NCBI GenBank assembly: GCA_964613305.1
Contig: CAZTII010000057.1
Coordinates: 1-11,401, forward strand
Length of the DNA stretch: 11,401 nucleotides
DNA from: CAZTII01 sp964613305
GTDB lineage: Bacteria; Bacillota_I; Bacilli_A; Erysipelotrichales; Erysipelotrichaceae
Reading direction: 5' to 3'
Position 1 is the first letter of the stretch. The number at the start of each line of letters is the position of its first letter. The position numbers and the translations under genes were made by a program. Under the pieces are notes generated by a model, which saw nothing but the letters and a program-made list of their open reading frames with translations, was not told the DNA's origin and did not search any database. Shown here piece after piece: positions 1 to 7,115 of the stretch.

Positions 1-8
1 TGAAGTTT

Positions 9-107
9 TTATACACCCCAAGATATTGGACTGCGATACACAAACCCCATGTCTTATAATATTCTTTTTTTATGATGATTGAATAACTATGGGTAAGTGG
101 TGTATAA
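9..107. repeat. 9-bp perfect inverted repeat flanking the first promoter region
   Basis: TTATACACC at 9-17 is the exact reverse complement of GGTGTATAA at 99-107. The right arm overlaps the -10 box of the patatin-gene promoter. The left arm read on the minus strand gives GGTGTATAAA, also -10-like, so this may be paired promoter motifs of a divergent arrangement with a gene left of the window. No convincing minus-strand -35 was found. The arms are 81 nt apart, so a simple dimer operator is unlikely, and chance is a real possibility in AT-rich DNA. Confidence 0.3.
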
Positions 108-108
108 T
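79..108 (+). promoter_or_regulatory. Sigma-A type promoter for the patatin-dut-apeB-map cluster
   Basis: The -35 box TTGAAT (79-84) and perfect -10 box TATAAT (103-108) are separated by 18 nt. Transcription would start near 115, giving a very short leader. The ribosome site AGGAG (118-122) follows almost at once, 6 nt before the ATG at 129. No other promoter or terminator was seen inside the four-gene cluster. Confidence 0.65.
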
Positions 109-128
109 TAGGAAGTTAGGAGTATCTT

Positions 129-1439
129 ATGAAAACAGCGATAACATTATCTGGTGGTGGAGCTCGTGGGTCGTATGAAGCGGGTTTAATTAAAGCATTA
201 CATGAAATTGGAATTACGTTTGATATTGTTACTGGTACCTCTGTAGGTGCTTTAAATGGTGCTTTGATGGTTCAAGGTGATGTGGAACGATTAATTTCTC
301 TTTGGGAGAACATGGGTTTAAATGATGTATTTGAAGGGCAATTGCCAGCTAAATTAAGTATGGGTGATTATATTAAGGAGTCCAACTTAGTTCTTTCTTT
401 TTTTAAATCGTATGTAAAGGAAAAAGGGGCTGATATTACTCCTTTTAAAAAAATATTGCATGATTTTTATAATGAGGAAAAGTTTTTTGCTTCACCAATT
501 GATTTTGGCTTAGTTACAGTTCGTTTTCCTTCGTTACATCCGTTGTTTGTTACTAAGGAAATGATGCGAAATGAGATGGGAGAACATTACTTATTGGCTT
601 CAGCTTCTTGTTTTCCAGCGTTTCCTTTGTGTGAATTTCCAGATGGAACAACCTATATCGATGGTGGTTATTATGATAATTTCCCGATTAATTTCGCCTT
701 GCAGTTAGGCGCACAACGAGTTATTGCGGTGGAATTAGAATCTTCACCACAACATCCTCATTTTTTAAATCGTCCCAATATAACGTATATTAATCCTTCT
801 TATCCGGTTGGAAATATGTTTAATTTTACTAGAGAATCGATTGATAGAAATATGAAGATTGGTTATTTTGATGGAATGAAAACGTTTGGTAGAAAATCAG
901 GAATGAAATATACGTTTAAACTTGTTCAAGATAAAAAGGATTTATTTAATGCATATTATTTAAAATTATTACAATTAGAACATTTTCTTCGTCAAAATAG
1001 ATTGTTAGTGGATCAAAATAGCATTACTAATCGATTGTGTCGTGATAATAATCTAGTAATGCTTACTAGTGAACAAACAAATTTTGCGATTATTGACGCC
1101 ATTATGATCGCATTAAAAAAAGAAATGGATGTAGAATATTGTTTAGATGAAGTCATTGAACATATTAAAGAAACATTTAGTGAAGCGATGGATGAATCGT
1201 ATGATTGTTTTCCTGATTTACAAATGGTTGATGTGCTAAAGTTTTTACAATCGTTGGATAAAGTTCGTATTCTTAAAATATTGCTTCATTTAGGAATGTA
1301 TCCAAAGAAAAAAGTTCCGTTTGCTAAAATATTTCATGGTGCTTTCGCTTTAGAAATGGCAATGGCATTGTGGATTGGATTCGTATTAGGACAAGATATT
1401 GATTTTATGGTGGAGGATAGTAATGAAGAAGGTAGCTAA
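129..1439 (+). CDS. Patatin-like phospholipase family protein
   Basis: Predicted serine acyl hydrolase of the patatin fold, probably acting on phospholipids or other acyl esters; the true substrate cannot be read from sequence. The N-terminal ~200 residues carry the full patatin signature. The oxyanion glycine loop is GGGARG (9-14), the nucleophile elbow is GTSVG with Ser38, and the catalytic Asp is in DGG (Asp178). Residues ~210-436 form a long extension with no motif I recognise; a hydrophobic stretch near 405-425 may be amphipathic or membrane-associated. There is no signal peptide, so it is probably cytoplasmic or peripheral. The start is set by AGGAG 6 nt upstream. It is first in a four-gene cluster and its last 17 nt overlap dut, which points to translational coupling. 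The family call is firm; the physiological role is unknown. Confidence 0.9.
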   Translation: MKTAITLSGGGARGSYEAGLIKALHEIGITFDIVTGTSVGALNGALMVQGDVERLISLWENMGLNDVFEGQLPAKLSMGDYIKESNLVLSFFKSYVKEKGADITPFKKILHDFYNEEKFFASPIDFGLVTVRFPSLHPLFVTKEMMRNEMGEHYLLASASCFPAFPLCEFPDGTTYIDGGYYDNFPINFALQLGAQRVIAVELESSPQHPHFLNRPNITYINPSYPVGNMFNFTRESIDRNMKIGYFDGMKTFGRKSGMKYTFKLVQDKKDLFNAYYLKLLQLEHFLRQNRLLVDQNSITNRLCRDNNLVMLTSEQTNFAIIDAIMIALKKEMDVEYCLDEVIEHIKETFSEAMDESYDCFPDLQMVDVLKFLQSLDKVRILKILLHLGMYPKKKVPFAKIFHGAFALEMAMALWIGFVLGQDIDFMVEDSNEEGS

Positions 1440-1917
1440 ATTTGAAAAAGTTTCTTTTTCTCGCTTTGTAAAAGATATGGAAATGGTTACTTGTTCTCAA
1501 CAAGAGCTTCAAAGTTGGTATGATGAATTGCAGCTGCCACGTCGAGCAACCAAAGGTTCGGCTGGTTATGACTTTACACTACCGTTTGACGCTGATTTTA
1601 TAGAAGGTACTACAATTACCATACCTACTGGAATTAGGGTTAAAATTGATGAAGATTGGGTATTACAATGCTATCCTCGCAGTGGCCTTGGCTTTAAGTA
1701 TGGACTAGTGTTGGTAAATACGGTTGGTATTATTGATAGTGATTTTTATCATTCAATGAATGAAGGTCATATTTTTGTAAAGATGATGGTTTCTAAATCA
1801 GTGAAGCTGAATAAAGGTGATCGTTTCATGCAAGGAATTTTTATGCCGTATGGTATTGTAGTAGATGATGATGTTATAGAGGAAAGAGTAGGAGGCTTAG
1901 GAAGTACAGGTGTATAA
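1423..1917 (+). CDS. dut: dUTP diphosphatase (dUTPase)
   Basis: Trimeric dUTPase that hydrolyses dUTP to dUMP and pyrophosphate, keeping uracil out of DNA and supplying dUMP for thymidylate synthesis. All five motifs appear in order over 164 residues: AGYDF (47-51), PRSGLGFKYG (85-94), NTVGIIDSDF with the likely catalytic Asp105 (99-108), GDRFMQGIF (132-140) and RVGGLGSTG (155-163). The segment after motif 3 (YHSMNEGHI) is longer than in E. coli-type enzymes, a pattern I associate with Gram-positive relatives. Motif 5 has Leu159 where most family members have the Phe that stacks on the uracil. The protein stops one residue past motif 5, so there is no flexible tail. I chose ATG 1423 because GGAGG at 1412-1416 lies 6 nt upstream; an in-frame TTG at 1399 has no such site. 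The gene overlaps the patatin gene by 17 nt. Confidence 0.92.
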   Translation: MKKVAKFEKVSFSRFVKDMEMVTCSQQELQSWYDELQLPRRATKGSAGYDFTLPFDADFIEGTTITIPTGIRVKIDEDWVLQCYPRSGLGFKYGLVLVNTVGIIDSDFYHSMNEGHIFVKMMVSKSVKLNKGDRFMQGIFMPYGIVVDDDVIEERVGGLGSTGV

Positions 1918-1918
1918 A

Positions 1919-3193
1919 ATGGAAGAAATGTTAAGTTTTCTTGATAATAGTCCAACGGCGTATCAAGCAGTGGCACAAATTAAAAATAAATTACAAAAAG
2001 AAGGTTTTATTGAATTAAGTGAAATGAATTCTTGGTCCTTAGAAAAAGGAAAATCATATTATTTAACGCGTAATCAATCAAGTATAGTTGCGTTTAAAGT
2101 TGGGAAAAACCTTGATAATCTATCGTTTAAGATTGTGGCATCACATAGTGATGCGCCAAGTTTTAAAGTGAAACCTAAAGGTTCGATGATGAAAGATGGT
2201 TATCAATGCATGAATGTGGAACCGTATGGTGGAGCTATTTATAGCACATGGATGGATCGTCCTTTAAGTATTGCTGGTCGTGTTGTTATTATGGAAAACA
2301 ATACAATTAGTAGTAAATTAGTGGATATAAAAGAGCCAGTTGCGATGATGATGAATTTGCCAATTCATTTTAATCGTGAAGTAAATCAAGGAAAAACTGA
2401 AATAAATGCACAAATTGATTTAGTTCCATTGACTGATGGTGTAAATTACATGGAAATGTTGGCGAAACATTGTAATTGTAGTGTAGATGCGATAATGACG
2501 ACGGATTTATATGTATATCCAGTTTCAAAAGCATTGACATGGGGTGAGTATGTTTCTTCGTATCACTTGGATGATTTACAATGTGCTTATACGACATTAT
2601 GTGGTTTTTTACAAGCGTCTAATGATGAGTGTATTTCGATGTATTGTTGTTTTGACAATGAAGAAGTTGGCAGTTTAAGCAGACAAGGTGCAGCTAGTAG
2701 TTTGCTTCTTGATACGTGCAAACAATGTTGTCAAGCGTTAAATGTTCACGATGAATTTCATCAAATAATGGCGAAAAGTATGCTTGTTTCAGCGGATAAT
2801 GCTCAAGGATATTTACCGAATAAGAGTGAAAAATACGATGCTAATCATCGTGTTATGGTGAATCAAGGTATTGTTATTAAATATAGTGGTAACTTAAGCT
2901 ATGCAAGTGATGCATGGTCTTCAGCATTATTTTTAAGTGTTTTAAAGAAATTAAACATTCCAGTTCAATTTTTTGCCAATCGTAGTGATATTCGTGGTGG
3001 CAGCACCCTTGGTAGTCTTTCTACTAGCTTAGTGAGTATACCTACGGTAGATATTGGATTAGCACAATGGGCAATGCATTCAGCGTGTGAAACGGCTGGA
3101 TTAAAGGATTGTCAGTGGATGGTTGAAGGTATTACAGCCTTTTATCAATCATCGTTTAAACATATTTCAGCCGATAAAGTTGAATTGTTGTAG
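1919..3193 (+). CDS. apeB: M18 family aminopeptidase
   Basis: Cytosolic two-metal aminopeptidase of family M18 (aspartyl/yeast Ape1-like), which trims N-terminal residues from peptides; family members often prefer acidic residues. It has 424 residues, the usual length. Expected metal and catalytic positions are present: His76 in SHSDAP, Asp219 in the LDDL segment, the Glu248-Glu249 pair in DNEEVGS (base and ligand), Asp293 in SADNAQ and His387 in AMHSACE. The segment RSDIRGGSTLG (355-365) is also typical. Between dut and this gene only one base separates the TAA from ATG 1919, with AGGTG at 1908-1912 as ribosome site. A GTG at 1910 preceded by AGGAAG at 1899-1904 would add three residues and cannot be excluded. 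Third gene of the cluster. The substrate is inferred from family only. Confidence 0.92.
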   Translation: MEEMLSFLDNSPTAYQAVAQIKNKLQKEGFIELSEMNSWSLEKGKSYYLTRNQSSIVAFKVGKNLDNLSFKIVASHSDAPSFKVKPKGSMMKDGYQCMNVEPYGGAIYSTWMDRPLSIAGRVVIMENNTISSKLVDIKEPVAMMMNLPIHFNREVNQGKTEINAQIDLVPLTDGVNYMEMLAKHCNCSVDAIMTTDLYVYPVSKALTWGEYVSSYHLDDLQCAYTTLCGFLQASNDECISMYCCFDNEEVGSLSRQGAASSLLLDTCKQCCQALNVHDEFHQIMAKSMLVSADNAQGYLPNKSEKYDANHRVMVNQGIVIKYSGNLSYASDAWSSALFLSVLKKLNIPVQFFANRSDIRGGSTLGSLSTSLVSIPTVDIGLAQWAMHSACETAGLKDCQWMVEGITAFYQSSFKHISADKVELL

Positions 3194-3198
3194 GAGGT
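3192..3198 (+). promoter_or_regulatory. Strong ribosome binding site for map, overlapping the apeB stop
   Basis: AGGAGGT lies 4 nt before ATG 3203, and its first two bases belong to the TAG stop of the M18 aminopeptidase gene. Termination and re-initiation therefore occur at the same spot, which fixes the map start and suggests coupling. Confidence 0.8.
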
Positions 3199-3202
3199 TA
3201 GA

Positions 3203-4057
3203 ATGGGACAATGTTGGTGTAATAGTGGTTTAGAGTATGATTTATGTCATAAAAGTATTGATGAAAAGATAGCTGAATATGCAGCAAAAGGATGTAGTGT
3301 TCCTTCAAGAGATTTAATTAGGACAAAAGATCAATTAGAAAAAATTAGAAAAAGTGCCATTATTAATACGAAAGTATTGGATGCGGTAAGTAAAGAGATT
3401 AAAGAAGGAATGACAACGGAAGAGATTGATGTCATAGTAAAAGAAGTTACTGCTTCTTATGGGGCAATATGTGCCCCATATAAATATCAAGGCTATCCAA
3501 AACATGTTTGTACGTCAATTAATGAAGAAGTTTGTCATGGCATTCCAAGCAAACGTCGTAAATTAAAAAATGGTGATATCGTTAATGTCGATGTATCGAC
3601 AATTGTTGATGGGTTTTATAGTGATGCCTCAAGAATGTTTGCGATTGGGACTATTTCCGATGAAAAACAACGATTGTTGGATGTGACAAAGGAGTGTTTA
3701 CGTCTTGGTATTGAAGCGGCAAAACCTTGGGGTTTTGTTGGTGATATTGGTGCGGCAATTAGTGCTTATGCTACTAAAATGGGCTATTCTGTCGTTCGTG
3801 AATTAGGTGGACATGGCGTTGGTGTTGAATTTCATGAAGATCCTTTTGTTGCCCATTATGGTAATAAAGGAGAAGGGATGTTGCTTGTTCCTGGAATGAC
3901 ATTTACGATTGAACCGATGATTAACGTTGGCAAAAAAGAAGTTGTGATGGATCGCTACAATGGTTGGACGATTTATACAGCGGATAATAGTATGTCTGCT
4001 CAAGTGGAACACATGATTCTTATTACCGAAGATGGTAATGAAATTCTTACATATTAA
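3203..4057 (+). CDS. map: Type I methionine aminopeptidase with N-terminal SEC-C zinc motif
   Basis: Removes initiator methionine from nascent proteins at the ribosome. The catalytic domain (about residues 40-284) has the full pita-bread metal set: Asp130, Asp141, His204, Glu237 and Glu269, plus His112 (CHGIPS) and His211 (FHEDP). The N-terminus adds a short knuckle with Cys4, Cys6, Cys15 and His16 (CWCNSGLEYDLCH), matching the SEC-C pattern C-x-C-x8-C-H known from the SecA C-terminus, where it binds zinc and helps contact SecB and the ribosome. With this extension the protein is 284 residues, against about 250 for the bare enzyme. By analogy it may help dock the enzyme near the exit tunnel; that is inference. 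It is last in the cluster. Its TAA touches the A-tract of the convergent azlCD terminator, and no separate plus-strand terminator is evident. Confidence 0.95.
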   Translation: MGQCWCNSGLEYDLCHKSIDEKIAEYAAKGCSVPSRDLIRTKDQLEKIRKSAIINTKVLDAVSKEIKEGMTTEEIDVIVKEVTASYGAICAPYKYQGYPKHVCTSINEEVCHGIPSKRRKLKNGDIVNVDVSTIVDGFYSDASRMFAIGTISDEKQRLLDVTKECLRLGIEAAKPWGFVGDIGAAISAYATKMGYSVVRELGGHGVGVEFHEDPFVAHYGNKGEGMLLVPGMTFTIEPMINVGKKEVVMDRYNGWTIYTADNSMSAQVEHMILITEDGNEILTY

Positions 4058-4075
4058 AAAAAGCCATGAAGGCTT
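4056..4075 (-). terminator. Rho-independent terminator of azlCD
   Basis: On the minus strand a 5-bp stem AAGCC/GGCTT with loop TTCAT runs straight into a T-tract (plus-strand A-run at 4056-4062). The azlD stop codon (4076-4074) lies at the foot of the stem. Read on the plus strand the hairpin is followed by AGTG, not by Ts, so it should work poorly for map. The stem is short, hence moderate confidence. Confidence 0.6.
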
Positions 4076-4379
4076 AGTGTAAAAATAGTTCAACAATAAA
4101 AACAGTAAGACAAGAGAGAAGAGCGACGGTAAGTAGCTTTTTTTCTTTATAGCTAAAGTAAATCGCGACAATAGTAGCGATGGTAGCTGATTCAATACGA
4201 TGGCTACTAAAGATAATCGCTGGGAATGTCATGGTTGCTAGGACGGCAAAGGGCATATAAAACAGAAAGCTACGTAGAAAAGGATTCGTTATTTTTTTCT
4301 TGATTGCTACTAGTGGTACCATTCGTAGTAGATATGTCGGTATAGCGGTAGCTAATACATACCAAATATAATTAGTCAT
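4074..4379 (-). CDS. azlD: AzlD family branched-chain amino-acid transport subunit
   Basis: Small membrane protein (101 residues) that works with AzlC; in Bacillus subtilis azlCD exports branched-chain amino acids and gives resistance to leucine analogues. Hydrophobic segments lie at about 5-25, 37-57, 64-77 and 82-100. The family-typical N-terminus shows IPTYLLRMVPL (13-23) and the second helix FLFYMPFAVLATM (38-50). A strong AGGAGGT ribosome site at 4391-4385 precedes the ATG by 5 nt. The start overlaps the azlC end by 8 nt, so the two subunits are probably coupled in translation. The partner gene directly upstream makes the assignment secure; substrate specificity within the family is not readable here. 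Confidence 0.9.
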   Translation of the reverse strand: MTNYIWYVLATAIPTYLLRMVPLVAIKKKITNPFLRSFLFYMPFAVLATMTFPAIIFSSHRIESATIATIVAIYFSYKEKKLLTVALLSCLTVFIVELFLH

Positions 4380-5070
4380 TATTTACCTCCTGAATTGGAA
4401 AGAGAATCGCAATGATGCTTGTGGATATAATAGTAATAATGATGATGCTAAAACCACTTGATATTGTTTTAAGTAGTGGCATGTATTTAAAAAGAACGGA
4501 TAAGATACTTGCTAAGATGATTGTAAGAAAAATTGGTTTATTGCTTTTAGCTGCTGGTATAATAATGGCAATAAACATGGCATACAAGGCGATACCAAAT
4601 GCTGATTGAATGGTTGGTGGTAATAAGGAGTTAAAGGTTGCGCCTAAAAACGTACCAGAAGTCCAACCGATGAAAGGTAATGTAATTAGTCCCATCATAT
4701 AATGAAACGATAGTTTTTCATTTTTTGTTGTTGATAAAGCGTATACCTCATCGGTATTTCCAAAGGATAACATCATTTTTTGTGGTAAGGTAATTTTTTC
4801 TTGTAAGTGTTGTGATAGGGATATTGACATGAAGATGTATCTAAAGTTTATTAAAATCGTCGTTAATATTACTTCTAGTATACTTGCATTACTATTGATG
4901 AGTGAAATAGCGGCAAATTGACCAGCTGATGTTAAATTACAAGCTGATAAAGCAACTGCTTCAAGAGGTGAAATATTCATGCTTGTAGCAATCATACCAA
5001 ATGTAAAAGATACGGAAAAATATCCTAAACCGATCGCAATACCGTCGTTTAATCCTGTTTTATAGTTCAT
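4372..5070 (-). CDS. azlC: AzlC family branched-chain amino-acid permease subunit
   Basis: Large subunit of the AzlCD exporter, a multi-pass inner-membrane protein of 232 residues, the usual family length. Hydrophobic helices can be placed near 11-31, 36-58, 64-85, 124-147, 155-174, 179-196 and 204-224. Family hallmarks visible are the SAGQFAA segment (48-54), NFRYIFMS (75-82) and the FGNTDEVYAL loop (103-112). GAGGT at 5082-5078 sits 7 nt before the ATG. It is transcribed with azlD from the promoter at 5126-5154, divergent from the pyrophosphatase gene. An inverted repeat covers its -10 box, so a dedicated regulator is plausible (in B. subtilis the operon is controlled by the Lrp-like AzlB), but no regulator gene lies in this window. 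Confidence 0.92.
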   Translation of the reverse strand: MNYKTGLNDGIAIGLGYFSVSFTFGMIATSMNISPLEAVALSACNLTSAGQFAAISLINSNASILEVILTTILINFRYIFMSISLSQHLQEKITLPQKMMLSFGNTDEVYALSTTKNEKLSFHYMMGLITLPFIGWTSGTFLGATFNSLLPPTIQSAFGIALYAMFIAIIIPAAKSNKPIFLTIILASILSVLFKYMPLLKTISSGFSIIIITIISTSIIAILFPIQEVNND

Positions 5071-5125
5071 AGTGTTTACCTCATGTATACATTAAATATT
5101 AAAATATGATATCTAAACGTTATTT

Positions 5126-5154
5126 ATTGTACACTACAAGTGAATATTATTCAA
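5126..5154 (-). promoter_or_regulatory. Promoter of azlCD
   Basis: On the minus strand TTGAAT (5154-5149), a 17-nt spacer and TACAAT (5131-5126) form a good sigma-A promoter. Transcription would begin near 5119, leaving a leader of about 50 nt before azlC. The -10 box is embedded in an inverted repeat (5127-5139). Confidence 0.65.
5127..5139. promoter_or_regulatory. Candidate operator over the azlC -10 box
   Basis: TTGTA-CAC-TACAA is a perfect 5-bp inverted repeat with a 3-nt centre that overlaps the azlC -10 element, a position suited to repression. No regulator is identified, and short repeats of this kind arise by chance in AT-rich DNA. Confidence 0.35.
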
Positions 5155-5169
5155 TAAGTACATAAAAGT

Positions 5170-5182
5170 AACAAAATTTGTT
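5170..5182. promoter_or_regulatory. Candidate operator between divergent azlC and ppaC promoters
   Basis: AACAAA-A-TTTGTT is a perfect 6-bp inverted repeat around a single A. It lies 15 nt upstream of the azlC -35 and 8 nt upstream of the ppaC -35, where a bound protein could affect both. Its sequence differs from the repeat at 5127-5139, so one regulator for both sites is not implied. Confidence 0.3.
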
Positions 5183-5190
5183 GTAGCTAA

Positions 5191-5219
5191 TTGAAAAATA
5201 AAAAAATATAACGTAAAAT
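5191..5219 (+). promoter_or_regulatory. Promoter of the pyrophosphatase gene
   Basis: TTGAAA (5191-5196), a 17-nt spacer and TAAAAT (5214-5219) form a good sigma-A promoter with start near 5226. The -10 box overlaps an in-frame ATG at 5218, so that codon would not be in the transcript. This supports translation from ATG 5248 instead. Confidence 0.6.
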
Positions 5220-5247
5220 GGTTATAAAGAGAGTTGGAGAGACGACA

Positions 5248-6879
5248 ATGAATGAAACTGTTTATGTAATAGGACATAAGAATCCAGATAGCGATTCCAT
5301 TTGTAGTGCATTAGCATATGCCAATTTAAAACGATTGATTGGCGTTAACGCTATTGCATGTAGATTAGGTCCCTTGAATGAAGAAACAAAATTTATTTTA
5401 AAGTATTTTGATTTAGAGAATCCGTTATTATTAAAAGATGCGCGTAGTCAATTACTCGATATTGATTTGGATACTGCAAAGACAATTCATCGTTCTTCGG
5501 CGATGAAAGATGCTTGGAGTGCGATGGTTGACTCAACAAATAGAAGTTTATGTGTTGTTGATGATAACAATCGTTTAGTCGGCGTATTATCGACATCGAA
5601 TTTATCGGCTGCTCGATTAATGAACACGGAAAAACTTGAAAGCTTAATGAAAACCGCAAGTTTAGAGGCAATTGCTTCTACTGTCGGTGGAACAATTGAA
5701 GTAAGACCACGTAATTTTCAAAGCAATGGTCGAGTGTTTATTGTGACATTAAGCAATAGTATTGAATTTGATCGTCAATTTAAAAATAGTATTTGTATTT
5801 TATCGGATGGTGTAGCGAAACAAAAACATTTAATTAATCATGGTATAAAATGTATGATTATTACTTGTGGACAAGAGATTAGTAATGAGGTCCGCCAACT
5901 TGCGGATATTCAAGGATGCGCTATTATCATGACGAATAATGATACGATGAGTGTAGCTCGTGTTATTAATGAATCGTTTTCAGTAGAACATATTATGACA
6001 TCTGATCCAATTACGTATAATAGTAATGAATATGTCAATGAAGTGGCGCAAAAAATGGCTAATTCACGTTATCGTAGTTATCCTGTATTGGATGATGATT
6101 TTAATTTAGTGGGCGCTATTTCACGTTATCATACGTTAAATTATCGTCGTAAACATTTTATTTTAGTGGATCATAGTGCTAAAAATCAAGCGATTGATTA
6201 TATCGATGAAGCAATTATTGAAGAGATTATTGACCATCATCATATTGGTAATATTGAAACTGATTATCCAATTTATTATCGTAATCAACGTTGTGGTTGT
6301 ACGTGTACGATTGTTGCTTTATTGTATCAAGAAAATGGATTATTACCAGATCGCCAAATGAGTGGTATTATGTTGAGCGCTATTATTTCGGATACATTAT
6401 TATTTAAATCAAAAACTACAACTGATTTAGATCGTTTAACAGCGACTTGGCTTGCTAAGATTGCTGAAGTGGATATTAATGCCTATGCAAGTGCAATGCT
6501 TGGTGCTTCTGTTGCATTAAAAGATGCACAACCTACTGAAATTTTAAATCGAGATTTAAAGAAATATACTTTTGGCCAATACAATATTGCGATTGGACAA
6601 ACAAACTATCATAAAATCGAAGATGTTCAATTAATTTTACCAGAGTTTAGAACTAATTTAGAAAAAGAACAAGAAGAACAACAATATGATTTAATGGTAA
6701 TGATGTTTACTAATGTGATGGCAGAAGGTTCTATGTTTGTGTATAGTGGTCCTTTATCATATATTATGTCAAATGTCATTTCTACACAATTTGATGATAA
6801 TTCTGGTTATGACTATGAAATTATTTCTAGAAAGCAACAAATGATTCCAAAATTATCTGTAATATTAAAATCAATGTAA
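5248..6879 (+). CDS. ppaC: CBS/DRTGG-regulated manganese-dependent (family II) inorganic pyrophosphatase
   Basis: Cytoplasmic family II (DHH-type) pyrophosphatase that hydrolyses PPi to phosphate and drives biosynthesis forward. In 543 residues the order is: DHH N-terminal part with His10, Asp14 and Asp16 (GHKNPDSDS); first CBS half near 72-125; DRTGG-like domain about 130-240; second CBS half about 245-300; remainder of the DHH domain with Asp308-His309, the DHH at 329-331 and Asp382; then DHHA2 with the substrate-binding SRKQQMIPKL (527-536). Related CBS-PPases are inhibited by AMP/ADP and activated by ATP or diadenosine polyphosphates; control here is inferred from domains. The usual Asn after Asp-His (DHN) is Ser310. 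I chose ATG 5248 (GGAGAG at 5236-5241, 6-nt spacing) over ATG 5218, which lies in the -10 box. Single-gene unit with its own terminator. Confidence 0.93.
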   Translation: MNETVYVIGHKNPDSDSICSALAYANLKRLIGVNAIACRLGPLNEETKFILKYFDLENPLLLKDARSQLLDIDLDTAKTIHRSSAMKDAWSAMVDSTNRSLCVVDDNNRLVGVLSTSNLSAARLMNTEKLESLMKTASLEAIASTVGGTIEVRPRNFQSNGRVFIVTLSNSIEFDRQFKNSICILSDGVAKQKHLINHGIKCMIITCGQEISNEVRQLADIQGCAIIMTNNDTMSVARVINESFSVEHIMTSDPITYNSNEYVNEVAQKMANSRYRSYPVLDDDFNLVGAISRYHTLNYRRKHFILVDHSAKNQAIDYIDEAIIEEIIDHHHIGNIETDYPIYYRNQRCGCTCTIVALLYQENGLLPDRQMSGIMLSAIISDTLLFKSKTTTDLDRLTATWLAKIAEVDINAYASAMLGASVALKDAQPTEILNRDLKKYTFGQYNIAIGQTNYHKIEDVQLILPEFRTNLEKEQEEQQYDLMVMMFTNVMAEGSMFVYSGPLSYIMSNVISTQFDDNSGYDYEIISRKQQMIPKLSVILKSM

Positions 6880-6880
6880 G

Positions 6881-6907
6881 AAAGAAGTTATTGCAACTTC
6901 TTTTTTT
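6881..6907 (+). terminator. Rho-independent terminator after ppaC
   Basis: A 9-bp perfect stem AAAGAAGTT (6881-6889) / AACTTCTTT (6895-6903) with a 5-nt loop is followed by a T-run to 6907. It starts one base after the ppaC stop and separates that gene from the riboswitch operon. Confidence 0.85.
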
Positions 6908-6957
6908 AAAAAATATTTTAATATTTAGAGTAAAAAACATAATTTAATACTAAACTG

Positions 6958-6966
6958 TGCTATAAT
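6958..6966 (+). promoter_or_regulatory. Extended -10 promoter of the cobalamin operon
   Basis: TGCTATAAT is a perfect -10 box with the TGn extension. The -35 region 17 nt upstream (CATAAT) is poor, as is common for extended -10 promoters. Transcription would start near 6973, only about 4 nt before the first stem of the aptamer, so the riboswitch occupies the very 5' end of the RNA. Confidence 0.65.
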
Positions 6967-6974
6967 GAAATGGC

Positions 6975-7115
6975 AAATAGGTGATTACTTAATAGGGAAT
7001 AGATTTCTAGCTGCCCCAGCAACCGTAAAGTAGACGAAATTTTCATTACCACTGTATGTAGAACATATGGGAAGGGAAAATGGAGGATGAAACTTAGCCG
7101 GTAGACCTGCCTATA
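6975..7115 (+). ncRNA. Cobalamin riboswitch aptamer (compact variant)
   Basis: Conserved pieces appear in the right order: closing stem ATAGG (6977-6981) / CCTAT (7110-7114); TTAATAGGGAA (6989-6999); GCTGCCCCAGCAACCGTAA (7010-7028), the core; CCACTG (7049-7054), hairpin TATG/CATA, then TGGGAAGG (7068-7075); and the B12 box TTAGCCGGTAGACCTGCCT (7094-7112). It binds a cobalamin (adenosylcobalamin in most class I members). The variant is short: the L5 segment, normally close to GGUGAAAAUCC, is replaced by a small TAG-ATTT-CTA hairpin, and the P3 arm between GGT and AATAGGG is nearly absent. A hairpin at 7129-7145 (CTTTC/GAAAG) may be P13. The downstream terminator suggests cobalamin binding ends transcription. 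Confidence 0.92.

Noticed and set aside
27..60. TATAAT at 55-60 as a promoter for the patatin gene
   Set aside because: The only -35-like element (TTGGAC, 26-31) is 23 nt away. The promoter at 79-108 is better in sequence and spacing.
3803..4195. 130-codon minus-strand open frame across the map end and azlD
   Set aside because: It crosses the terminator and overlaps both map and azlD, which have clear family matches; a by-product of low-GC reading frames.
4412..4609. 65-codon plus-strand open frame inside azlC
   Set aside because: It lies wholly opposite a well-conserved membrane-protein gene, has no ribosome site and no recognisable product.
5218..5247. Ten-residue N-terminal extension of the pyrophosphatase from ATG 5218
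   Set aside because: This ATG lies in the -10 box and has no ribosome site; ATG 5248 has GGAGAG at good spacing and gives the normal family N-terminus.
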